A stretch of DNA of 64,000 nt from DATKMP01 sp963790045 (GCA_963790045.1 CAWBMS010000008.1:372001-436000); one strand, 5' to 3'. Shown: positions 19,028 through 29,047, numbered from the stretch's first letter. Numbers and translations are program-made. The notes: generated by a model from the sequence alone, not told the origin.

Positions 19028-22000
19028 TCACTTCAACATCAGCATCTTCTTCACCTGCACCAATGGTTTGCTGCCATCACTTGGGTTAACAATCAACCGC
19101 GCAAAATACATACCGCTCGCAAGACGTGAACCATCAAAGTTGGCCGTGTATGAACCGGCTGATTTCATTCCATCGACCAACACGGCAACCTCTCTGCCAA
19201 GCACATCGAAGATTTTCAATGTTACTCGTGCATTCGCAGGAAGTTGATATTGTATTTGCGTTGTCGGATTGAACGGATTGGGATATGCATCGCTCAATCC
19301 TGTTGTCGTCACCGTGTTTGCTATGGATAAAGATTGCGATGTTGCATTCACATTCGCATAATCATTCAGGTTCGTGTATTCATTGATGACCGAGGTTTGC
19401 AAGCTGTCGATGTTCGTATCGAACGTGATTTTGATTCGTGCCGACTTATTGCTGAGTTTTTTCAGAGTCGATTTGAAGGATGTTAATGCATATCCCTTTG
19501 TATGAAATGCATTGTATGCTTCCTTTTTAATAGTACCCAGAGAAGAAAATGTTGTTGGATCGACCAACTCGACTTTGTACGAGAGATATTCATTCTTACC
19601 ATAAGCATTCAATGCAGCGGCAGAATCGATAAAACCCGATTCTTCATCGAAGGCAATGCTTGTTCCATTACTGATAGCAAATGGTTCACTGAGCAATACC
19701 TTATTGATGGTATCCATCTTCGGATGACGGAAGGAGAATTGATTAAGAAGAGATCGTTTGTTCTTCACCGTATCGAACCCTGCCGGATGATTGAAGGTCT
19801 CCGGTATATCCACAAACTTGATGGCTGTGTTATTGACCGTCAGGTTCTTGAGAGAATAATCAAACATCAAATTTCCTTTTGCTGCATTCATGCCTCTACC
19901 ATACGCGTTTTGCACTACGGCAGTCGTTCCTATTTCTTTCGATAAGCCGCCGCTGCTTGCCATAACGTTGCTAAAATAATACGGCAGAGACGACGGATAA
20001 AAGGATGCAACAGACATAGAAGATGTTGCAGGGCCGTTGCTCAACTGTACAAATTGCCCTGTGGTGCCAATCCCATAAAATGATGAACCATTACTGACAA
20101 TGTTCTGCCATGTAGAGTTGTTCGTATTCTGAGCATACGTATAATATGCATCGGACGAGTTATCTTTTAAATTCAACGAAATAGAATTCACCATATTGCC
20201 GGAATAAGTATAAACCGATGGGGCTTTTGAACTCCAGTACACTGCATTGACATAGTTCGGCGTGTATGATCCGCCGCCGTACAAATCACGAATCCAACAT
20301 ACTCGTATACTACTATCCGGCATCTGTACCATGGATGGCTTGTAATTCAAATAACCGGACATACTGGAAACTGTTGACCAATCGTGCAGAGATGGAACAA
20401 AACTGCTTCCATTGGAAGAACAAGAAACTCCCACATCCATAATAGTACTACCGACACCGGCAACTGTTTGATATACAACATCAAAATATGAACTATTGGT
20501 AATACTCTGTTTATTCATTGCGATCGTCGCATTGGTGGAACTGCTCGATGTTCCGATAATCAATAGTGGGGCATTAGGAGCGGGATAGGACTCTACACCG
20601 CCTTCAGCGATATAGCCACATTTCAAATAGATGCCCGGCTGCATACCGCCAGCTGTGCTTTTTCGTTCAAAACATAAGGTGAATTTGTAATCGTTGCCCC
20701 AGGCAATATTCGGATTGGCGTTGACCGAATAGGAATCGCCTCCCGTTGGTTCGGTATATAATGGTGCGGAAATATTACAAGCATAGCTGCCATTGGTATT
20801 GACAAACACAGCATATTCAATTGCGTATGTGCTGTTGAAGGGTTGTTGAAATACAACAACAATGGCGTATTCGCTTGTATTATTTTGATCCCAGGGGTTG
20901 TAATGCCAATCGATACTTGGACATTTTCCACCGCCATTATCCAACGGCTGCCCGTTGTTGCCGAGGAACCAGTTAATGCCATTTGTGCTTTCTTCAAGCC
21001 ATACACGTCCACCTGATTCATACACCTGATGATACCAGCCGTCTTTTGTTCTCACGATTTTCCGCTGACCGTTGTCAGAGAAAGTTGATGCAGTGCCGGA
21101 TATATGGACACCTTTGTAATTGGCAACAAGGGTGTCATGATCGGAGGGTGTGACGGTTCTCTGATTACTTCCGTTATTATCCGACCAACCAGAAAAATAA
21201 TAATTTATTCCACCGTTGATTAAGGATGAAGGCGCTGTTACAGATGTACTGTTTCCTTCAATGATTTGTTGGAGCAGTGAGTTTGAGACAACTGTGCCAA
21301 ACTCCGTTTGCTCTTTTAGTGCGATATTGCAATATTTTTTAAGATAGGCATTGAGCTGCACATTATTTTTATTTCTGTCGGTATAATAGCTGGTTGTTTG
21401 CGAACTTGAAAGAGAATAGTCATGGCTATTGTACCTATATACCCAGCTACTTTTATTTGCAGTTGCTTCATTATCATTAAACACCCAGGTCCTATTATTC
21501 ACGTTTTGATTATCATACGCCGCCAAATTGATCGTATGCTTTTCATACGCAGTAAATGGATACGGGCTTCCATGGGAAGATGCTGCAACATCGATACCGA
21601 CACCGATAGAACCGCCATCGGCTCCATCCAGATCGTTCCGTGCCGTGAACGATAATTGTGTTGAAGGGTGAGTATATACGACTGTGAGAGTTAAACTTAA
21701 GGACGAACATGAACCAATAGTGCTTTCACTTTCGCTGAGTGCACCTAAATAAAGTGTACGTGAAGAAAGAGCGTTTTGTAAAGCAGTTTTAATAGACGAG
21801 GAAGTAAAAGACCCTGTTCCATATCCAATACCGGTATTCATGCTGCTTCCATTTCCGATAGCATTGTAGTTAGCGGCATAATCGCTGCCAGGGCTGCTTA
21901 CTTGTGTAATTTTAAAAGTATAACTGCCGGAACCGGTACTGTAGCCAACAGTAACCTGAGCGATTGTAGCATTCGACGGTATCTGCGCCGTTGTCCATGT

Positions 22001-22237
22001 ATAGGTATAATAACACCGGGAAATACACGAAGAAGAATCTGAAGAATTAAAGGATTTCCCAATATTATACATTGCCAGAGTATAATACGTAGAATCGTTT
22101 TTTGTTGTGTATTTACCGACACTTACTGTTGGTGTCGCAACAAAAGATATTGTGTCCGTGGCTGTTTGTGCATATACATTAGCAATACATGCAAACATAA
22201 CAAAAAACACCACGGTAAGTTGCATTGTTTTTTTCAT
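19028..22237 (-). CDS. Large secreted protein with T9SS sorting domain (1069 aa)
   Basis: Starts with a clear signal peptide (MKKTMQLTVVFFVMFACIANVYAQ). The first 200 residues are a Ser/Thr/Tyr-rich beta domain. Residues 370-720 look like a BNR/sialidase-type propeller reporting repeated strands such as IVRTKDGWYHQVYESGG and WLEESTNGINWFLG. The end is a T9SS type A domain (AYPNPFNPTTQIQY, VKKMLMLK). No catalytic motif is evident, so I call it a secreted surface or extracellular protein without a specific activity. A folded element lies in its upstream region at 22276-22385. Confidence 0.85.
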   Translation of the reverse strand: MKKTMQLTVVFFVMFACIANVYAQTATDTISFVATPTVSVGKYTTKNDSTYYTLAMYNIGKSFNSSDSSSCISRCYYTYTWTTAQIPSNATIAQVTVGYSTGSGSYTFKITQVSSPGSDYAANYNAIGNGSSMNTGIGYGTGSFTSSSIKTALQNALSSRTLYLGALSESESTIGSCSSLSLTLTVVYTHPSTQLSFTARNDLDGADGGSIGVGIDVAASSHGSPYPFTAYEKHTINLAAYDNQNVNNRTWVFNDNEATANKSSWVYRYNSHDYSLSSSQTTSYYTDRNKNNVQLNAYLKKYCNIALKEQTEFGTVVSNSLLQQIIEGNSTSVTAPSSLINGGINYYFSGWSDNNGSNQRTVTPSDHDTLVANYKGVHISGTASTFSDNGQRKIVRTKDGWYHQVYESGGRVWLEESTNGINWFLGNNGQPLDNGGGKCPSIDWHYNPWDQNNTSEYAIVVVFQQPFNSTYAIEYAVFVNTNGSYACNISAPLYTEPTGGDSYSVNANPNIAWGNDYKFTLCFERKSTAGGMQPGIYLKCGYIAEGGVESYPAPNAPLLIIGTSSSSTNATIAMNKQSITNSSYFDVVYQTVAGVGSTIMDVGVSCSSNGSSFVPSLHDWSTVSSMSGYLNYKPSMVQMPDSSIRVCWIRDLYGGGSYTPNYVNAVYWSSKAPSVYTYSGNMVNSISLNLKDNSSDAYYTYAQNTNNSTWQNIVSNGSSFYGIGTTGQFVQLSNGPATSSMSVASFYPSSLPYYFSNVMASSGGLSKEIGTTAVVQNAYGRGMNAAKGNLMFDYSLKNLTVNNTAIKFVDIPETFNHPAGFDTVKNKRSLLNQFSFRHPKMDTINKVLLSEPFAISNGTSIAFDEESGFIDSAAALNAYGKNEYLSYKVELVDPTTFSSLGTIKKEAYNAFHTKGYALTSFKSTLKKLSNKSARIKITFDTNIDSLQTSVINEYTNLNDYANVNATSQSLSIANTVTTTGLSDAYPNPFNPTTQIQYQLPANARVTLKIFDVLGREVAVLVDGMKSAGSYTANFDGSRLASGMYFARLIVNPSDGSKPLVQVKKMLMLK

Positions 22238-22275
22238 AACTATTTTTTCCTTCTGAATAAATGGTTAATTTAAAA

Positions 22276-22385
22276 ACAGAATAGCCCGCTTTTTCCCGAT
22301 GTATTCGGGAAAGCAAAAGGTGACCAACCTCGTAGAGCTATTCTGTAACACAGGGAATAGTGCCGCAAGCGCTATTCCCTTTTTT
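22276..22385 (+). ncRNA. Candidate structured RNA with terminator
   Basis: On the plus strand ACAGAATAGC (22276-22285) pairs with GCTATTCTGT (22337-22346). Inside are two hairpins: GCTTTTTCCCGA with TTCGGGAAAGC (22288-22314) and AGGT/ACCT (22318-22330). A three-way junction results. It is followed by a hairpin GGGAATAG...CTATTCCC (22353-22379) and six Ts, a terminator. No plus-strand gene lies upstream, which argues for a small RNA. On the minus strand the outer stem is followed by TTTTTA, so it may instead terminate the lipoprotein operon or act in the leader of the 22237 gene. I do not recognise a known RNA family. Confidence 0.4.
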
Positions 22386-23460
22386 ATTTCTTAGTGCTTA
22401 TGTCCTCCTCTTGTTTAAGTTTTCCATGTAAGATCATGTTTACGCCATTTGCATCATCAGAGACGCAAAAGAAAACATCATGGTCAAATAAAGCAGGTTC
22501 ACCACCAACAATACTTACGTTCGCATTAGGAAAAGCAACTAATTGTTGAGTATCCATACCATTGTAGTGAGATATTCCCGCTCCAATCGGAATGAATATG
22601 TCTTCTTCATTCCTTCCATAAACTTGATATCTAAAATCTTCTTCGGGAAAAGAAAATTTTTTCACAAACCTTCCCAATATGCCATCGAAAGATTCATATC
22701 TGTAAACATCATGCGAGATGACAAAATAAACTTTATTTCCGATACGGTTCATTCCTCCTTTTATACTATCAAGAGAATTAGTATATAATAATTTTATATT
22801 ATTATTTATTAATCGATAAAATGATAGCGAATCAACTGTAGTGTTTAAAGGTGGTGTGTAAGCGCTAATATATTCTTCTTCTCCGTCATCGATTTTTATT
22901 TCATTAAAGGCGGATGTAAAACTTGTATGATAAATTTCTGACCAAGTGGAACCATCATAATGCAGGATGAAACTATATCGTGTCGAAAAATTATTGTTCA
23001 CCAAGACATATCCAACTGCATATAGATTCTTGTTGCTTGTACCTTGTAGATACCAAATATAGGCATCAGAGGAGTCATTTGGTTTAAAAGTAAATTTTTG
23101 TGTCCATGTAGTGCCGTCAAAGTGCCACAATTGTGCACCATTTCCGCTCAACCAAATATCATTTTGGCTTAATCCAAATATTGTCTTATTGGACCAGCCT
23201 GTATAACCGTTCCATTTCGTCCATTTTGTACCGTCGTAATGGAACAAATCATCGTACCCACATGCCCATATATCTGTAGGTGATGATCCCCAGATAGATT
23301 GTAAGTACCCTTGTTGAAGATGCAGCGTATCGAATGTCCAGGTATAATCACGGCGTCCGGGCTGGATAATCTCTGGCCCAACGGGATTATGTTTGCAATC
23401 AGTCGCGACAAATGCAAGGGAAAAAACACAAAAAAACATGGTATATAATTTTTGTCTCAT
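22384..23460 (-). CDS. Propeller lipoprotein, tandem copy A (358 aa)
   Basis: Signal peptide with lipobox (FVATDC), so lipidated at Cys 22. Repeated strands such as SIWGSSPTDIWACGYDDLFHYDG and GLSQNDIWLSGNGAQLWHFDG, each a D-I-W-A/L-G then H-Y-D-G pair, indicate a beta-propeller. It is the last of four tandem paralogues, all minus strand and separated by 15 bases. The first 110 and last 80 residues are nearly the same in the copies, while the middle differs. Likely an outer-membrane surface lipoprotein; the ligand is unknown. Confidence 0.8.
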   Translation of the reverse strand: MRQKLYTMFFCVFSLAFVATDCKHNPVGPEIIQPGRRDYTWTFDTLHLQQGYLQSIWGSSPTDIWACGYDDLFHYDGTKWTKWNGYTGWSNKTIFGLSQNDIWLSGNGAQLWHFDGTTWTQKFTFKPNDSSDAYIWYLQGTSNKNLYAVGYVLVNNNFSTRYSFILHYDGSTWSEIYHTSFTSAFNEIKIDDGEEEYISAYTPPLNTTVDSLSFYRLINNNIKLLYTNSLDSIKGGMNRIGNKVYFVISHDVYRYESFDGILGRFVKKFSFPEEDFRYQVYGRNEEDIFIPIGAGISHYNGMDTQQLVAFPNANVSIVGGEPALFDHDVFFCVSDDANGVNMILHGKLKQEEDISTKK

Positions 23461-23475
23461 ACTTATTTTACACTC

Positions 23476-24219
23476 CTATTGTTTAAGTTTTCCATGTAAG
23501 ATCATATTGATTCCATTTTCATCATCAGAGACGCAAAAGAAAACATCATTATCAAATATTGTCGGTTCAAAATTAATTCCCGTTAAACTATTCGAAAATT
23601 GTATTAAGGTTTGGACGTCTGTTCCATTGTAATGCGATAGCCCTGAATTTAATCGTACAAAAATATCTTTTTCATTCCGGCCATAAACTGAATTTCCAAA
23701 ATCTTGTTCAGGGAATGAAAAGCATTTCACAAATCTTCCTGTTACATCATTTATATATTCATACTTATACACATCATGTGAAATAATAAAATAGACCTGA
23801 TTTCCAATAGTATTGATCATTCCAGAACCACCGATACTATCTAAACAATTTGTATAGAGCAATTTTACGGTTCGATTATTGATTAATTGGTAAAAGGAAA
23901 TAGAATCGTCACCCATATAGTGTGTAGGTGATAGTTTGTACTCTAACACATAAGGATTACTGTTATCTATTTTTATTTTCCCGAACTCAGACGCATGATC
24001 TGCTCTGTATGTTTCTGACCAATCCGAACCATTGTAATGCAAAATAAATCCGTACCAGTTTCTATTATCATTGCCATACATAATATATCCAACAGCATAG
24101 ATGTTGGTGCTGTTAGAGCCTTGTAGATACATAACATTGGCTTGAATACAACTATCCGGCTTATAAGTAAATTTTTGGGTCCATGTAGTACCCATCATAA
24201 TGCCATAGTTGTGCACCAT
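23476..24219 (-). CDS. Propeller lipoprotein, tandem copy B, 3' fragment
   Basis: The frame runs from about 24190 to the stop at 23476 and carries the middle and C-terminal propeller strands. It ends in the shared GINMILHGKLKQ. It is in a different frame from the N-terminal fragment; copy C has one base fewer at this place (GCCGTCATAATG against ACCCATCATAATG), so an extra C near 24191 explains the break. Confidence 0.75.
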   Translation of the reverse strand: MVHNYGIMMGTTWTQKFTYKPDSCIQANVMYLQGSNSTNIYAVGYIMYGNDNRNWYGFILHYNGSDWSETYRADHASEFGKIKIDNSNPYVLEYKLSPTHYMGDDSISFYQLINNRTVKLLYTNCLDSIGGSGMINTIGNQVYFIISHDVYKYEYINDVTGRFVKCFSFPEQDFGNSVYGRNEKDIFVRLNSGLSHYNGTDVQTLIQFSNSLTGINFEPTIFDNDVFFCVSDDENGINMILHGKLKQ

Positions 24220-24538
24220 CGCCGCTTAACCATATATCATTTTGGCTCAATCCATAAAGCGCTCTATTGGACCAACCTGTATAACCGTTCCATCGCGCCC
24301 ATTTTATACCGTCGTAATGAAACAAATCATCGTACCCTCCAGCCCAAATATCTGTCGGCGATGAACCCCAAATGGTTTCTAAATAGCCTTGTTGAAGATG
24401 CAACGTATCGAATGTCCAGGTATAATCACGGCGTCCGGGCTGGATAATCTCTGGCCCAACGGGATTATGTTTGCAATCAGTCGCGACAAATGCAAGGGAA
24501 AAAACACAAAAAAACATGGTATATAATTTTTGTCTCAT
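24161..24538 (-). CDS. Propeller lipoprotein, tandem copy B, 5' fragment
   Basis: Identical lipoprotein signal and first propeller strands to copies A and C (MRQKLYTMFFCVF, lipobox FVATDC, PGRRDYTWTFDTLHL). The frame is lost near 24190 after GAQLWHYDG. The remainder is the fragment 23476-24219. Confidence 0.75.
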   Translation of the reverse strand: MRQKLYTMFFCVFSLAFVATDCKHNPVGPEIIQPGRRDYTWTFDTLHLQQGYLETIWGSSPTDIWAGGYDDLFHYDGIKWARWNGYTGWSNRALYGLSQNDIWLSGDGAQLWHYDGYYMDPKIYL

Positions 24539-24553
24539 ACTTATTTTACACTC

Positions 24554-25606
24554 CTATTGTTTAAGTTTTCCATGTAAGATCATATTGATTCCATTTTCAT
24601 CATCAGAGACGCAAAAGAAAACATCATTATCAAATATTGTCGGTTCAAAATTAATTCCCGTTAAACTATTAGAAAATTGTATTAATGATTGCACGTCCGT
24701 TCCATTGTAGTGTGATAATCCTGATTGCATCCGCACAAAGACATCTTTTTCGCTCCTCCCATAAACCTGATAGCCAAAATCCTGTTCGGGGAATGAAAAG
24801 CATTTCACAAATCTCCCTATTACATCATTTATATATTCATACTTATACACATCATGTGAAATAATAAAATAAACACGATCTCCAATACTATTCATCATTC
24901 CAAAACCGATGCTATCTATTGAATTGGTATATAATAATGTTATATTATTGTTTATTAATCGAAAAAATGATATGGAATCACTTCCATAAACATTTGTCTG
25001 GACTTTATTTTCATAAATATATACTCTGCTATTTTCAATTTTTATTTTCTCGAAATTAGATACAAAATTAGTACGATAAATTTCTGACCAAGTTGAACCA
25101 TCATAATGCATTACAAAACTATATCGTTTTGAAAAGTCATTACGAATTGTAGCATATCCAACAGCATATATATTATTACTATTTGTTCCATGTAAACACC
25201 AAACATATGCTTCAGAGGAATCATTAGGTTTAAAAGTAACTCTATTTGTCCATGTGTTGCCGTCATAATGCCATAGTTGTGCGCCATCACCGCTTAGCCA
25301 TACATCATTTTTACTAAATCCAAGTATTGCTCTTTTAGACCATCCGGTGTTTCCATTCCAGCGAGTCCATTTTGTACCGTCGTAATGAAACAAATCATCG
25401 TACCCTCCAGCCCAAATATCTGTCGGCGATGAACCCCAAATGGTTTCTAAATAGCCTTGTTGAAGATGCAACGTATCGAATGTCCAGGTATAATCCCGTC
25501 TTCCGGGTTGGATAATCTCTGGCCCAACGGGATTATGTTTGCAATCAGTCGCGACGAATGCAAGGGAAAAAACACAAAAAAACATGGTATATAATTTTTG
25601 TCTCAT
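24554..25606 (-). CDS. Propeller lipoprotein, tandem copy C (350 aa)
   Basis: Intact copy. It has the same signal peptide, Cys lipidation site and propeller strands as copy A. Its C-terminal part is almost the same as copy B (SLTGINFEPTIFDNDVFF), whereas copy A and copy D share a different version (SIVGGEPALFD / SIVGGDPAIFD). This mosaic relation suggests recombination among the copies. Confidence 0.85.
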   Translation of the reverse strand: MRQKLYTMFFCVFSLAFVATDCKHNPVGPEIIQPGRRDYTWTFDTLHLQQGYLETIWGSSPTDIWAGGYDDLFHYDGTKWTRWNGNTGWSKRAILGFSKNDVWLSGDGAQLWHYDGNTWTNRVTFKPNDSSEAYVWCLHGTNSNNIYAVGYATIRNDFSKRYSFVMHYDGSTWSEIYRTNFVSNFEKIKIENSRVYIYENKVQTNVYGSDSISFFRLINNNITLLYTNSIDSIGFGMMNSIGDRVYFIISHDVYKYEYINDVIGRFVKCFSFPEQDFGYQVYGRSEKDVFVRMQSGLSHYNGTDVQSLIQFSNSLTGINFEPTIFDNDVFFCVSDDENGINMILHGKLKQ

Positions 25607-25621
25607 ACTTATTTTACACTC

Positions 25622-26495
25622 CTATTGTTTAAGTTTTCCATGTAAGATCATATTTACACCGTTCAATCCGTCATAGAGACCAAAGAATACATCGTTATCG
25701 AAAATGGCCGGATCACCTCCGACAATACTTACACTCGTATTGGAAAAATTTATTAATGGTTGAACATCTGTTCCGCTATAATGAGAAATTCCCGACCCAA
25801 TTGGTACAAACACATCTTTTTCACTGCGTCCATAAACTTGATATCCAAAATCTTGTTCGGGGAATGAAAAATATTTCACAAACTTGCCTATTACATCGTT
25901 TAGGTACTCATACCTATACACATCATGTGAAATAACAAAATACACCCTGCTTCCAATATTGTTCATATTGCCAAAAGTGATGTTGCTTAGAACATTCGTA
26001 TATAACATCTTTAGATTGTTATTCGTGAATTGATAAAAAGATATAGAATCGTTTTCCATATCTCTTGTTGGAGAAATCCGATAATTAAAAATATATACTT
26101 TGCCGTCATCAATTTTAACTTTGATAAACTCCGAGGCAGTCTGAGCACGGTAAATTTCTTTCCATGTTTTTCCATCATAATGAAGAACAAAACCGAACCA
26201 ACTTGTCGAATTATTATAAACGTTTATACAACCAGTAGCATAAATATTGTTATTATTGACACCTTCAATATCATCAATATTAGCCTCAGATGAATCATTG
26301 GGTTTATAATTGTATTTTTCTATCCATTGTGTACCGTCGAAGTGCCAGAGTTTTCCAACCGTTGAACCGAGCCATATATCGTTGGCACTAAAACCAAAAA
26401 GCTTTGTCCTTGACCATCCAGAAAAATCTGTATAGCGGATCCACTTTGTACCATCATAATGAAAAAGATCTTCGTTCCCACATGCCCAGATATTG
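25622..26495 (-). CDS. Propeller lipoprotein, tandem copy D, 3' fragment
   Basis: Open frame from the break near 26495 to the stop at 25622. It reads IWACGNEDLFHYDGTKW and on through the propeller, with MENDSISFYQFTNNN at 26059. Coding clearly extends upstream of that first ATG. The end, SIVGGDPAIFDNDVFF...GKLKQ, follows the copy A type. Confidence 0.7.
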
Positions 26496-26687
26496 TGCAG
26501 GAGATGACCCCCATATTGATTCTAAAGAACCTAATTGAAGATGCAGCGTATCGAACGTCCAGGTATAATCCCGTCTTCCGGGTTGGATAATCTCTGGCCC
26601 AACGGGATTATGTTTGCAGTCGGTATTGGTTAATGCAATAAAACAAAAAGCGAGAACGAGAATGTAAAATGGTTTTTTCATAGGCAT
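26454..26687 (-). CDS. Propeller lipoprotein, tandem copy D, 5' fragment
   Basis: First gene of the tandem set. The signal peptide (MPMKKPFYILVLAFCFIALTNTDC) differs from the other three, but from KHNPVGPEIIQPGRRDYTWTF on it is the same family. The frame is lost near 26495, after SSPA; the correct continuation is NIWACGNEDLFHYDG in the next frame. As the leading copy with its own signal sequence it is probably the ancestor of the array. Confidence 0.7.
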   Translation of the reverse strand: MPMKKPFYILVLAFCFIALTNTDCKHNPVGPEIIQPGRRDYTWTFDTLHLQLGSLESIWGSSPAQYLGMWERRSFSL

Positions 26688-27168
26688 GAGGTTTTAGGTG
26701 TTGGGTACAAGAATGCAAAACTGAAAATGTTTTCTGCCGCGAACGGAAAACCTTTTAAATCTTTTTTATTCAAACTACTTCTCCTTATTGTAAAGAGCAA
26801 CAGTGTAAAAGAGTAAAAAAGTAAAACAACCGTGGTATGTACGGCACTGAAATAGGATAGAGTACATTTTCATTGTTATCAAGTAAAAATGATCGAATCG
26901 TCAAGGGCTTCGTGCACCCTTTACACCAATAGAAGTGTACACAATACAAAATAAATTGTCTGTCATATTTTTGCCGGTTTTCATGTCATATTTTTATGAC
27001 AGAGAAATTGAACGAAAAATGGGGAAAAGAAGGCGCAAGACGGGAAAAAAGGAGATGAGAACGTGCAGCGACCGTTATCACACTTTGGACGGGTTGAAAA
27101 TTTTCAACACCTTCGGTATGTTGTTGATACATATTTAGGCGCGTAGCAACGCGCCCCTACAAACATCA
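26688..27168. other. Intergenic region with dispersed palindromes
   Basis: 481 bases without a convincing gene. It contains GGTTGAAAATTTTCAACACC (27091-27110), related to a copy near 18875, and GGCGCGTAGCAACGCGCC (27138-27155), related to the element at 18922. Promoters for the minus-strand lipoprotein array must lie at the left end, but none is clear. Confidence 0.6.
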
Positions 27169-27804
27169 TTATTTGCTATACACAAAATGATCGGAGCGCG
27201 GATCGTTTTTCCATGCGGCGAGTGTCAATCCATTTTTATCTTTTTCACTCAAGAGCTGAGAATGCGGAACGATAGAATCAAACAGACTCTTGAGTTTTAC
27301 GTCGCACAAACTCCAATCAATGTCGGGAGCGAGCGGAGAAATTCCCACTTCACACTTCGGGCTGTACTCGCCGGAGCACAGATACTCGATGCGTGTTGGT
27401 TCCGGGAAAAACGGCCCGTGCGCAAATCCAACCGGAATCCAGATCCATTCATTATAATCTTTATCGTCTGAAGCGGGCAAATCATACGCTACGATTTTAC
27501 CGAACGTCGGCGAATCCTTGCGAATATCGAGCGCGGTATCGATCATTCTGCCATACACAGTGCGCACAAGTTTTCCCATAAAAGGATTGAATTGGAAGTG
27601 CATGCCGCGGATGGTTCCGGGTTTTGAAACGCTGTCATTCATCTGGCTGAATTCAACGCCGTGAAGGAACTTTAACTCAGGCAGCGTGTTGAATTCACTG
27701 CGGCGAAACGATTCACCAAAATAACCGCGATGATCGGCAAAGCGTCCGAAACGAATTATTTTAACTTCAGGTAATGCAAGAGATTGAACAGAGAGAATTT
27801 TCAT
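27169..27804 (-). CDS. rmlC: dTDP-4-dehydrorhamnose 3,5-epimerase family protein
   Basis: A 211-residue cupin enzyme of the RmlC family, which epimerises dTDP-4-keto-6-deoxyglucose at C3 and C5 on the way to dTDP-L-rhamnose for envelope glycans. Seen in order: DHRGYFGESF near residue 24, EFSQMNDSVSKPGTIRGMHFQ with the catalytic His, GKLVRTVYGRMIDTALDIR, SPTFGK, WIPVGFAHG and EYLCSGEYSPKCEVGI. It is not next to rmlA, B or D. Related 5-epimerases share the fold, so exact product is uncertain. Confidence 0.88.
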   Translation of the reverse strand: MKILSVQSLALPEVKIIRFGRFADHRGYFGESFRRSEFNTLPELKFLHGVEFSQMNDSVSKPGTIRGMHFQFNPFMGKLVRTVYGRMIDTALDIRKDSPTFGKIVAYDLPASDDKDYNEWIWIPVGFAHGPFFPEPTRIEYLCSGEYSPKCEVGISPLAPDIDWSLCDVKLKSLFDSIVPHSQLLSEKDKNGLTLAAWKNDPRSDHFVYSK

Positions 27805-27818
27805 AAGAGAACTTGGGA

Positions 27819-28121
27819 TTAAGGTTTCTGTTGTTGAATTTTTTTGAGCGTCAGATCGCTGAACGCATGAAACTGAGCAGGATCAACGCACAACTCTTCA
27901 ACATCGTGCTGAAATTGCTGTTTGGTGTAGCCATGCTGCTTCAACACCGCTTCTAATTTTTGCTGGTATTGTACGCTGTCGATATTTTTATTTTGCGTTT
28001 TACATCTTACGACAGCCGCATACGTATCTGCAAGCTGATCGATACGTTGATCATTCTGTGGTTTTGAATGACATCCAAGAAAAAGACATATCGAAAGTAT
28101 AAAGAACCAGCGCGTATTCAT
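27819..28121 (-). CDS. Small lipoprotein (100 aa)
   Basis: The ATG at 28121 is chosen over an upstream one because MNTRWFFILSICLFLGC is a clean lipoprotein signal, with Cys at position 17. The mature part is helical, with KLEAVLKQHGYTKQQFQHDVEEL, which resembles the layout of Bacteroidota DUF4296 lipoproteins, though not firmly. It lies 14 bases downstream of nothing obvious and just upstream of rmlC on the same strand, so the two may be cotranscribed. Confidence 0.65.
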   Translation of the reverse strand: MNTRWFFILSICLFLGCHSKPQNDQRIDQLADTYAAVVRCKTQNKNIDSVQYQQKLEAVLKQHGYTKQQFQHDVEELCVDPAQFHAFSDLTLKKIQQQKP

Positions 28122-28267
28122 TGATGTTTCAAAATACGCAACAGATGCCACGAAGGCAAGAGTTGAAGAACAGCGCGGTTAGTTGTATATTAGCTGTGAG
28201 CAATTCGCTAATGGCTACCATCAATTAGTAAATTGCCGATCTAAAATTGTAAATTGAAAATATCCTC

Positions 28268-29047
28268 ATGCCGTATCAACTTATTACCGATCTAAAACCT
28301 GCCGGTGATCAGCCGGAAGCAATTCGCCAGCTTGTGGAAGGATTGGAACGTGGTGATCGATATCAAACGCTGCTCGGTGTTACAGGCAGCGGAAAAACGT
28401 TCACCATCTCCAACGTCATAGCGCATACCAACAAACCGGTATTGGTGATGTCCCACAACAAAACACTGGCGGCACAGTTATACGCGGAATTCAAAAGTTT
28501 CTTTCCAAAAAATCGCGTTGAATTCTTTATCAGCTATTATGATTATTACCAGCCGGAAGCGTACGTGCCTTCGTCTGACACTTACATTGCAAAAGATTCC
28601 TCGGTGAATGATGAAATCGACCGGCTGCGGCTGCGTGCAACCAGTGCGTTGCTCAGCGGCGATCCGAACGTGATCGTCGTTGCATCCGTCAGCAGTATTT
28701 ACGGCATCGGCGCACCGGATGAATGGATCAACCAAACGGTGATGATCAAAAAAGGCGACCGGCTCACGCGGCAAATGCTGTTGAAGCATTTGGTGGATTT
28801 GTTGTATGCACGCAACGACTATGAATTTGCGCGCGGCACATTCCGCGTGCGCGGCGATGTGGTGGATGTGATTCCTGCGTACGAAAATGAAGAAGCGATC
28901 CGCATTGAATTTTTCGGTGATGAGATCGAGCACATTTCGTTTACATCAACAAAACTGACGGCCGTGTACTGGGCGAGACTGATTATGAAATGCTGTACCC
29001 TGCAAAACAGTTCATCACCTCGCGCGAGACAATTGAAAAAGCGATGA
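28268..29047 (+). CDS. uvrB: Excinuclease ABC subunit B, 5' fragment
   Basis: UvrB is the damage-verifying helicase-like subunit of nucleotide excision repair. This fragment holds the Walker A motif GVTGSGKTFT (about residue 38), the beta-hairpin region YYDYYQPEAYVPSSDTYIAKD, DEIDRLRLRATSAL and SSIYGIG. The frame is lost near 28960, where one A seems to be missing from an AAAA run; the family sequence DGRVLGETDYEMLYPAKQFI continues in the next frame. As uvrB is normally kept, this is more likely a sequencing indel than a mutation. Confidence 0.92.
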   Translation: MPYQLITDLKPAGDQPEAIRQLVEGLERGDRYQTLLGVTGSGKTFTISNVIAHTNKPVLVMSHNKTLAAQLYAEFKSFFPKNRVEFFISYYDYYQPEAYVPSSDTYIAKDSSVNDEIDRLRLRATSALLSGDPNVIVVASVSSIYGIGAPDEWINQTVMIKKGDRLTRQMLLKHLVDLLYARNDYEFARGTFRVRGDVVDVIPAYENEEAIRIEFFGDEIEHISFTSTKLTAVYWARLIMKCCTLQNSSSPRARQLKKR

